From positions 1 to 34,047 of the forward strand of contig CAMDBK010000004.1 in the NCBI GenBank assembly GCA_945889235.1: a DNA stretch of 34,047 bases, written 5' to 3'. The stretch comes from Chitinophaga pinensis. GTDB taxonomy: Bacteria > Bacteroidota > Bacteroidia > SXHM01. The position numbers were made by a program, and so were the translations under genes. Under the pieces are notes generated by a model, which was not told the origin of the DNA, searched no databases, and saw only the letters and a program-made list of their open reading frames with translations. This document shows, one piece after another, positions 16,575 to 23,939 of this stretch (position 1 is its first letter; every line of letters begins with the position of its first letter).

Positions 16575-17566
16575 TTTATCTCAACCGTTTTCACATCACC
16601 CGCAGGAGTAATGACTTTGTAATGATTTTGAACTTTTGTTTCCACCGGTTTTTTCAAACTGAAACGCATTTTTATTTTGCAGGTATATTGCACTACAGGC
16701 TCCAGAACAACAGGATTTATAACCACATCAAAGTTGTGATACGAAAGCTGGTTGTAAAACATTACCACCGGTTTGCGAATTTCGGTTACGCCTGATTTTT
16801 TACCCACTGCCTCAATGGAAGAACTGCTTGCAGGCTGGTATTTTGAATACCTGTCAATCGGAAAAGTAACAGACGTTTGTTCTGTCAACACACGATAAAC
16901 CGTATCCAGATTTACTTTAAGGTCTTTGTAATTACTCATTTTCCGTTGTGAATAAGCAATAACTGAATCACGTAATGTTTCATAAACTGAACTTGTATTC
17001 TCCACAAAATAATCTACTTTTATCAAATCATAAATCTCATGCTTTGCAGCGGCAGTAAGGATTTTATCCATTGTTTCGCCCTTAGTAAATTTCACGTGAA
17101 TATTTTTCTGCAACTCAAAACCTTTGGGAACTTCATTATAGGTTTTGCTGAAAAACTTTTTGGTTACTTCCAGTTCATAAATCGGAACCTGCGAAACCAT
17201 GTCCAGAAAAATATCGGAAGGTTTAACTCCTGCAGCAGCCACTTCATTCACAAAATTCTGGTAGCGTGTGTTCAGCAAATCATTGGCTACAGAAGCATTT
17301 TCTCCCACCTGCGTCATGTTAAAAATAGCGAGATAGGCATCAGCCTTGCGGTTAAATAGTCCGTTTACTTCAAAGGTCATGCTGTTTTCATCAATCTGAA
17401 TTTCACGCGATATGTTAAAGCTGTTTTGCCAGGTTAACTCTTCGCTATTCTGGTAATTGTAGCGGTTATCAATGCCATACATGGAGTTGCCGACTGCCTG
17501 TGAAAAGCAATTAGAAACAAGCAAGAGACAAGAGACAAGAGACAAGAGATTTAGAAAACTTTTCAT
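16571..17566 (-). CDS. Secreted protein, possibly SIMPL (DUF541)-like
   Basis: 331 aa; signal peptide; ANDLLNTRYQNFVNEVAAAGVKPSDIFLDMVSQVPIYE resembles SIMPL periodicity; 4-bp overlap with the next gene. Confidence 0.6.
   Translation of the reverse strand: MKSFLNLLSLVSCLLLVSNCFSQAVGNSMYGIDNRYNYQNSEELTWQNSFNISREIQIDENSMTFEVNGLFNRKADAYLAIFNMTQVGENASVANDLLNTRYQNFVNEVAAAGVKPSDIFLDMVSQVPIYELEVTKKFFSKTYNEVPKGFELQKNIHVKFTKGETMDKILTAAAKHEIYDLIKVDYFVENTSSVYETLRDSVIAYSQRKMSNYKDLKVNLDTVYRVLTEQTSVTFPIDRYSKYQPASSSSIEAVGKKSGVTEIRKPVVMFYNQLSYHNFDVVINPVVLEPVVQYTCKIKMRFSLKKPVETKVQNHYKVITPAGDVKTVEIK
17522..17549. repeat. Four perfect 7-bp tandem repeats (caagaga / tctcttg) in the signal-peptide coding region of 16571-17566
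   Basis: Units 17522-17528, 17529-17535, 17536-17542, 17543-17549. Confidence 0.95.
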
Positions 17567-17674
17567 GTAGTTTGATTTTTCAGGGTTTAAAGGTGGAGAA
17601 ATTTTTCTAATGACGTTTACTCCCTGTCAGATTTTATCCTCACATAAAAAATCTATTTTCGCCTGAATTTATAA

Positions 17675-20200
17675 ATGAGCCAAAGAAGACCGTTTCATTT
17701 GTTTTTTATTTTACTGCTTTTATCGGCAGCATTTCCTGCTTTTGCCCAAACTATTTCGCTAAGTGGAAGAGTAACAGATGCAAAAACAGGTGAAGCTATT
17801 CCTTTTGCCAATGTTACCATTGTTGGAAAGTTTGTTGGCGCACCTACCGACACGGCAGGTTATTATTCATTTCAGGCACCTAAAAAAACGGATAGCCTGC
17901 AGGTTTCTTCCATTGGTTATACAACCATCAAAAAAACAATACAGGAAGGCATTTCGCAAACTATTGATTTTGAATTGACATTCAATGAAGTTGCTTTAGG
18001 TGAAGTAGTAATCAACCCCGGTGAAAACCCTGCTGATGTGCTTTTCAGGCAAATGATTTCTGTAAAAGAAAAGCACAACATCAAAAATTACAACAGTCTT
18101 ATATACGAGGCGTACACCAAATACGAAGTGGATTTGGATAATGTAAACGCGAAAAGTCTTGACAAGAATTTATTGCTTTCACAATTCCCTATGCTGAAAG
18201 GTTATATAGATACCGTAACCGAAAAGGGCACAAGTATTCTTCCCATGTTTTTGATTGAAAATATTTCGGACAACTACTCAACAACCAATCCCGACAGGCA
18301 AATTGAGAAAATGAAAGGAGTGAAAATGTCGGGAATTGATAAGCAGGATTTTGTAACGGAGTTACTAAGTAACGTGAATCAGAATGTGAACATTTATGAA
18401 AACATGATTACCGTTTTGGGAAAGAGTTTTGTTAGTCCCGTTGCGGATTACGGGCTTAGTGTTTACAAATATTACCTTAATTTTTACGATACACTTTATG
18501 TGAATGGAGAGCCACATCTTCAAATGGAATTCAAACCCAAACGCAGAGGCGAGAATACCTTTAAAGGAAAAATGCTGGTAAATATCAAGTCTTATGCTGT
18601 GCGCAGCATCGAGGCTTCCTTATCTGACAATGTAAATATTGGTTTTGTGCACGACATCTCTTTTCAGCACGATTACAATTTTGTGGAATACAACGATACA
18701 GCCGGAAACTTTCAACAGGCTTGGGTTCCCAAACGCGAGAAACTCAAAATTAAATTCACCAGCAGTTTTGTGAAAGATGCAAAAATGATTGGAAAAAAAA
18801 CCAAGAGTTTTAAAGATTTTGTAGTCAATTCATCGCTCAGCGACACTGTTTTTTCTGCTTATAAAAGCACTGAAATAAATGAAGAAGCTTATTTGAAGGA
18901 TGATAGATTCTGGGAAGAGATGCGCCACGATACACTCCAAAAAACGGAAGCCGGAATTTACGAGATGGTTGACAGTCTCAAACGCACCAAGCGCTTCAGG
19001 TTGTTGAGATATGTTGCCATGTCACTCACCACGGGCTATATGCGAATTGGAAATAAAGTGGGTATTGGTCATGTGGCCGGATTGGTAAGTGGTAATCAGG
19101 TGGAGAAAGTTCGTTTCAAACTTGGATTTCAGACCACTAATAAATTCAGCGAGCGGGTGCAGCTGGAAGGACATCTTGCTTACGGATTAAAAGACGACCG
19201 TTTTAAATACGGAATGAAAGTGCAATTCATTATTGCTAAAAAGCCCTGGAACAAAATTAGTGTCAGCGGCAAAAGTGATATTGACTTTGCCAGCCGTTAT
19301 GCCGAAGACCTTATGGATCGTGATAATGTTACCACTTTTCTTCCTCGTGGTGTTGGACAGCGTTTGTATAATGTGGCCGAGGGAAAAATTGTTTATGACC
19401 GTGAGTTGCACAAAGATCTGATGACTTATTTTGGCATCAACTACAAAAATTTAAAACCGTTTTTTGACTTTGGGTATGTTCAAAATGATGTAATAAAAAA
19501 GCACATCACAGTTGCTGAGCTTTCTATTGGTATACGCTATCAGCGGGGTTCAAAAAATCTTCCCGGAACATTTAACCGTGATGCCGAAGCCAATAAATTC
19601 TTTGCACAATTCCGTAAGAAAAACGAATTCCCTGTAATGTTTGTGCGCTATACCTACGGGGCAAAAAATATTTTAAAAAGCAATTTTGAATACCACGATA
19701 TTTCTGCCGGATTGCAGGGTTCTTTTCAGGTATCATCTAAAATGTCGTTTTATTACAATTTGTGGGCAGGGAAAATTTTCGGCAAACTTCCCTTCTTATT
19801 GTTGAAAAACCCTGAAGGAAATTTCTCCTACTCACACAGCACATACTTCTTCAACAATATGAACTTGCTTGAGTTTTCAGCCGACCAGTACCTGAGCCTG
19901 AATTTTCAATATTTCTTTGGCGGATTGTTGCTTGATAAAATCCCGTTGATTAAAAAACTCAAATGGCGTGAATTAGTTACCTCCAATATTTTTTATGGCA
20001 ATATGAGTGTGGCCAACCGAAATTACAACAAACTCAATACTATTGATTATGCTTATCCTATTCCTTATGTAGAGGCAGGGTTTGGAATTGAAAACATTTT
20101 TAAGTTCCTAAGATTTGACGGAATTTGGAGATTAACCCATACCGACAAATCTGACATTATTGAATTTAGCCCTTACCTGAGTTTTCATATCAAGATTTAA
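17675..20200 (+). CDS. DUF5686 / carboxypeptidase-like regulatory domain outer-membrane protein
   Basis: 841 aa; SP, ISLSGRVTDAKTGEAIPFANVTIVG...DTAGYYSF, ADVLFRQMISVKEKHNIKNYNSLIYEAYTKYEVDL, C-terminal beta-barrel-like segment. Confidence 0.85.
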   Translation: MSQRRPFHLFFILLLLSAAFPAFAQTISLSGRVTDAKTGEAIPFANVTIVGKFVGAPTDTAGYYSFQAPKKTDSLQVSSIGYTTIKKTIQEGISQTIDFELTFNEVALGEVVINPGENPADVLFRQMISVKEKHNIKNYNSLIYEAYTKYEVDLDNVNAKSLDKNLLLSQFPMLKGYIDTVTEKGTSILPMFLIENISDNYSTTNPDRQIEKMKGVKMSGIDKQDFVTELLSNVNQNVNIYENMITVLGKSFVSPVADYGLSVYKYYLNFYDTLYVNGEPHLQMEFKPKRRGENTFKGKMLVNIKSYAVRSIEASLSDNVNIGFVHDISFQHDYNFVEYNDTAGNFQQAWVPKREKLKIKFTSSFVKDAKMIGKKTKSFKDFVVNSSLSDTVFSAYKSTEINEEAYLKDDRFWEEMRHDTLQKTEAGIYEMVDSLKRTKRFRLLRYVAMSLTTGYMRIGNKVGIGHVAGLVSGNQVEKVRFKLGFQTTNKFSERVQLEGHLAYGLKDDRFKYGMKVQFIIAKKPWNKISVSGKSDIDFASRYAEDLMDRDNVTTFLPRGVGQRLYNVAEGKIVYDRELHKDLMTYFGINYKNLKPFFDFGYVQNDVIKKHITVAELSIGIRYQRGSKNLPGTFNRDAEANKFFAQFRKKNEFPVMFVRYTYGAKNILKSNFEYHDISAGLQGSFQVSSKMSFYYNLWAGKIFGKLPFLLLKNPEGNFSYSHSTYFFNNMNLLEFSADQYLSLNFQYFFGGLLLDKIPLIKKLKWRELVTSNIFYGNMSVANRNYNKLNTIDYAYPIPYVEAGFGIENIFKFLRFDGIWRLTHTDKSDIIEFSPYLSFHIKI

Positions 20201-20321
20201 TAAAACAAATAATCGTTTCATCAATATTCTCAAACGCTTATTTAGTTTTTATGTTTGTCTATTGCTTAATCATTAAGATTTTTATTCAAAGGAACATCTT
20301 TGCGAAACTCGGGAAAGTGCA

Positions 20322-20352
20322 TTTGGTATGGCTTTTTCTTTTGCTACTTTTG
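20322..20352 (+). promoter_or_regulatory. Bacteroidota-type promoter for pdhA (TTTG-N19-TACTTTTG)
   Basis: tttg 20322-20325, 19-nt spacer, tacttttg 20345-20352; ATG at 20374. Confidence 0.7.
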
Positions 20353-20373
20353 CGCAGGACTAAATAACAGACA

Positions 20374-21369
20374 ATGGCAAAGACAAAATTCAGCAAAGAA
20401 ACCTATCTGTACTGGTATGAATCCATGCTGCTTTACCGCAAGTTTGAAGAAAAGGCGGGACAACTTTACATTCAGCAAAAAATAAAGGGCTTTTGTCATT
20501 TATATATCGGACAGGAAGCATTGGTGGCAGGCGCAACAAGTGCCACACAACAGGCAGACAATGTGATTACTGCCTATCGTGATCACGTTCATCCGATTGC
20601 AAAAGGCGTTTCACCCAACGCTGTGATGGCAGAGCTTTTCGGAAAAATTACAGGCTGTTCAAAAGGCAAAGGCGGAAGCATGCATATGTTTTCCAAACAA
20701 TATCGCTTTTTTGGCGGACATGGAATTGTAGGCGGACAAATTCCGCTTGGTGCCGGAATTGCTTTTGCAGAAAAATACAACGGAACAAAAAATTTAACAC
20801 TCTGCTACATGGGTGATGGTGCCGTTCACCAAGGTGCTTTTCACGAAACATTGAACATGGCTATGCTGTGGAAGTTGCCGGTGATTTTTATTATCGAAAA
20901 TAACCAATATGCGATGGGAACTTCGGTGCAACGTTCCAGTAGCGTTACTGATTTATACAAATTGGGATTGGCATACGGAATTCCATCTTTTGAAGTGGAC
21001 GGTATGGTTTGTGAAGATGTGCATGATGCAGTTGAAGCAGCTGCAGCAACTGCACGTAAAGGCGAAGGTCCTACCCTGCTTGAAATGAAAACCTATCGTT
21101 ACAAAGGACACAGCATGAGCGATCCTGCAAAGTACCGCACCAAGGAAGAAGTGGAAGCATACAAAGCACAGGACCCAATTCAACGCGTGCTGGCAACTAT
21201 TACTAAAAATAAATTTGCAACTGATTCAGAGTTAGAAGAAATTAATGCGCGTGTAAATGCGCAGGTGGAGGAGTCGGTGAAGTTTGCAGAAGAATCACCT
21301 TTCCCTGATGCATCGGAATTATTTAAAGATATATACGAACAAGAGGATTATCCTTTTATTAAAGACTAA
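20374..21369 (+). CDS. pdhA: Pyruvate dehydrogenase E1 component subunit alpha
   Basis: 331 aa; YRKFEEKAGQLYIQQKIKGFCHLYIGQEA, GKGGSMHMFSKQYRFFGGHGIVGGQIPLG, MGDGAVHQGAFHE, YRYKGHSMSDP. Confidence 0.96.
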   Translation: MAKTKFSKETYLYWYESMLLYRKFEEKAGQLYIQQKIKGFCHLYIGQEALVAGATSATQQADNVITAYRDHVHPIAKGVSPNAVMAELFGKITGCSKGKGGSMHMFSKQYRFFGGHGIVGGQIPLGAGIAFAEKYNGTKNLTLCYMGDGAVHQGAFHETLNMAMLWKLPVIFIIENNQYAMGTSVQRSSSVTDLYKLGLAYGIPSFEVDGMVCEDVHDAVEAAAATARKGEGPTLLEMKTYRYKGHSMSDPAKYRTKEEVEAYKAQDPIQRVLATITKNKFATDSELEEINARVNAQVEESVKFAEESPFPDASELFKDIYEQEDYPFIKD

Positions 21370-21390
21370 ATTATCAGAGTAAACGCAGGT

Positions 21391-22920
21391 ATGAACAACG
21401 AAGATTTATTTAAAAATATTATCGGCCATGCTAAGGAGTATGGCTTTATTTTTCAGTCAAGTGAAATTTATGACGGACTTAGTGCTGTCTATGATTACGG
21501 ACAAACAGGAGTTGAACTGAAACGCAATATTCGTGAGTATTGGTGGAAGTCTATGGTGCAGATGAATGAAAATATTGTGGGCATTGATGCCGCTATTTTC
21601 ATGCACCCCACAACCTGGAAAGCTTCAGGACACGTTGATGCTTTCAATGATCCGTTGATTGATAACAAAGACAGTAAAAAACGATACCGTGCCGATGTGC
21701 TCATTGAAGATTTTGTAGCGAAGTTGGAAGACAAAATAAATAAGGAAGTTGAGAAAGCTGCGAAACGTTTTGAAAATTTTAATGCTGAAATGTTCATCAG
21801 CACCAATCCGCGGGTGGTGGAATACAAAACAAAAATTGATACCATCAAAAAACGCTTTGTTACCGCATTGGAAACCGACAATCTTGCGGATGTAAAACAG
21901 TTAATTATTGATTTAGAAATTGCCTGCCCGATTTCAGGAACCCGCAACTGGACTGATGTTCGTCAGTTTAACCTGATGTTCTCAACTGAAATGGGTTCAA
22001 CAGCAGAAGGAGCAAGCACTATTTATCTGCGACCTGAAACTGCACAGGGAATTTTTGTAAATTTCTTGAACGTACAAAAGACAGGAAGGATGAAAGTTCC
22101 TTTCGGAATTGCACAAATAGGAAAAGCATTTCGTAACGAGATCGTGGCACGTCAATTTATTTTCCGTATGCGAGAATTTGAGCAAATGGAAATGCAATTC
22201 TTTGTTCGTCCGGGAACGCAGAAAGAATGGTTTGCACATTGGAAAGAGCGCAGGATGAACTGGCACAAATCACTCGGCTTCCCAGATACTATGTATCGTT
22301 TTCACGAGCACGCAAAGCTGGCTCACTATGCAGATGCTGCATTTGATATTGAGTTTGATTTTCCATTCGGTTTCAAAGAGCTGGAAGGAATTCACTCCCG
22401 CACCGATTTTGATTTGAAGTCACATGAAAAATTCAGCGGAAAAAAACTTCAGTATTTTGATCCTGAGTTGAACGAAAACTATGTTCCGTATGTGGTAGAA
22501 ACTTCTATAGGACTTGACCGCACGTTCCTAGCTGTGCTTTCTGCTTCTTACAACGAAGAAAAACTGGAAGATGGTTCAGACAGGAGTGTTTTAAATATTC
22601 CTGACTTTCTTGCTCCTGTTAAAGTTGCTGTGTTTCCCTTGTTGAATAAAGATGGCTTGCCTGAGAAGTCGCGTGAGATATTTGACCGACTTAAATTAGA
22701 TCACGTTGTCAGGTATGAAGAGAAAGACACCATCGGTAAGCGCTACCGCAGGCAGGATGCGATTGGAACTCCTTTCTGTGTTACAGTTGATCACCAGACT
22801 TTGGAAGATAATATGGTTACGTTGCGTTACCGCGACAGTATGAAACAGGAACGTGTAGCAGTTGATAACCTTGCAAAGATTGTGGAGGAGAAAGTAAGTT
22901 TGCGGAAGGTGTTGGTTTAA
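21391..22920 (+). CDS. glyS: Glycine--tRNA ligase (single-chain type)
   Basis: 509 aa; GFIFQSSEIYDGLSAVYDYGQTGVELKRNI, YLRPETAQGIFVNF, FRNEIVARQFIFRMREFEQMEMQFF, ETSIGLDRTFLAVL. Confidence 0.96.
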   Translation: MNNEDLFKNIIGHAKEYGFIFQSSEIYDGLSAVYDYGQTGVELKRNIREYWWKSMVQMNENIVGIDAAIFMHPTTWKASGHVDAFNDPLIDNKDSKKRYRADVLIEDFVAKLEDKINKEVEKAAKRFENFNAEMFISTNPRVVEYKTKIDTIKKRFVTALETDNLADVKQLIIDLEIACPISGTRNWTDVRQFNLMFSTEMGSTAEGASTIYLRPETAQGIFVNFLNVQKTGRMKVPFGIAQIGKAFRNEIVARQFIFRMREFEQMEMQFFVRPGTQKEWFAHWKERRMNWHKSLGFPDTMYRFHEHAKLAHYADAAFDIEFDFPFGFKELEGIHSRTDFDLKSHEKFSGKKLQYFDPELNENYVPYVVETSIGLDRTFLAVLSASYNEEKLEDGSDRSVLNIPDFLAPVKVAVFPLLNKDGLPEKSREIFDRLKLDHVVRYEEKDTIGKRYRRQDAIGTPFCVTVDHQTLEDNMVTLRYRDSMKQERVAVDNLAKIVEEKVSLRKVLV

Positions 22921-22934
22921 TACTTTGAAAATAA

Positions 22935-23887
22935 ATGAGAACACTTCTAATCTTATTCTCAGTTATTTTTTGCTTTAGTGCTAACGCACAAGACCCAACA
23001 TTTACACAATACTTTAGTAATCCAATTTATTTGAATCCTGCATTTGCCGGTTATGAAGGATGTTCCAGAATATCCACAGCATATCGGAATCAATGGCCAA
23101 AACTTTCAGGTAATTATCAAACAGGAAGTTTTTCGTATGACCAATATCTAAAGCAAGTTGCCGGTGGTGTTGCAATCAGGTACTTAGCCGATTTCGCAGG
23201 TGATGGAACTATACAAACGCATACTCTGTCTTTATCCTACTCTCCTTCATTCAGATTATTTAATAAAAAACTACTAATCAGTCCTGCTGTTGAAGCAGGG
23301 TGGTTAGGGAAAACTATTGATTGGAGCAAACTCACTTTTGGCGACCAGATAGATCCGAGGTATGGATATATTTATCCTAATGCAAATCCTTCAGAAATAA
23401 AAAACGGGTTGATGTTTTTGATTTTACTGCGGGATTACTTATTTCTCATGGCAACTTTGTTTATGGTGCAGCCTTTCATCATTTGACACAACCCAATGAA
23501 GGATTTGCGGGCACATCTAAACTTCCTTTAAAGATTACTGCTCATATTTCTTATGTTGCACAGTTGAATGATAACTTTAAAATATCTCCCTCTTTTCTTT
23601 ATCAGCAGCAACAGGATTTCCAACAATTAGTTCCAACACTTTCGTTTTATGTTTATGGGATTAAAGCAGGTGTTGGTTCTCGATTTAATTTTTTTAATGC
23701 TGATGCTGTTATCTTTCTACTTGGCTATAAAGGGAAATGGTTTTCGGCAGGATATAGTTATGACATAACCGTTTCAAATCTTGGAAATAGTAGAACAGGT
23801 GGAAGCCATGAACTCAACTTCATTGCACGGTTTAATTGCAAGAATAAGTCAGAGAAAAGAAAGGGAGTTGAGCAGGTGAATTTTTAG
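22935..23887 (+). pseudogene. PorP/SprF-family T9SS outer membrane protein, interrupted by an apparent 1-nt deletion (ORFs 22935-23486 and 23483-23887)
   Basis: N-part QDPTFTQYFSNPIYLNPAFAGYEGCSRISTAYRNQWPKLSGNYQTGSFSYDQYL. The shifted frame continues VDVFDFTAGLLISHGNFVYGAAFHHLTQPNEGFAGTSKLPLKITAHISYVAQL. Confidence 0.85.
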
Positions 23888-23892
23888 ATGTG

Positions 23893-23931
23893 GCCCTTCG
23901 ACTATGCTCAGGGTGACAGGCTCAGGGTGAC
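23893..23931. repeat. Dispersed repeat element gcccttcgactatgctcagggtgac plus partial duplicate ggctcagggtgac between convergent genes
   Basis: 25-bp core 23893-23917, matching the kynU-internal copy at 23/25. Confidence 0.85.
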
Positions 23932-23939
23932 AATACGTG

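Noticed and set aside
17039-17359. 106-aa ORF antisense to the SIMPL-like gene
   Set aside because: No recognisable motif; the opposite frame is a coherent secreted protein in an operon.
20300-20485. 61-aa ORF overlapping the pdhA start
   Set aside because: Covers the TTTG-N19-TAnnTTTG promoter and runs out of frame into pdhA; no protein signature.
21495-21947. 150-aa antisense ORF within glyS
   Set aside because: Opposite strand of a well-conserved glycyl-tRNA synthetase; low-complexity Ser/Phe-rich translation.
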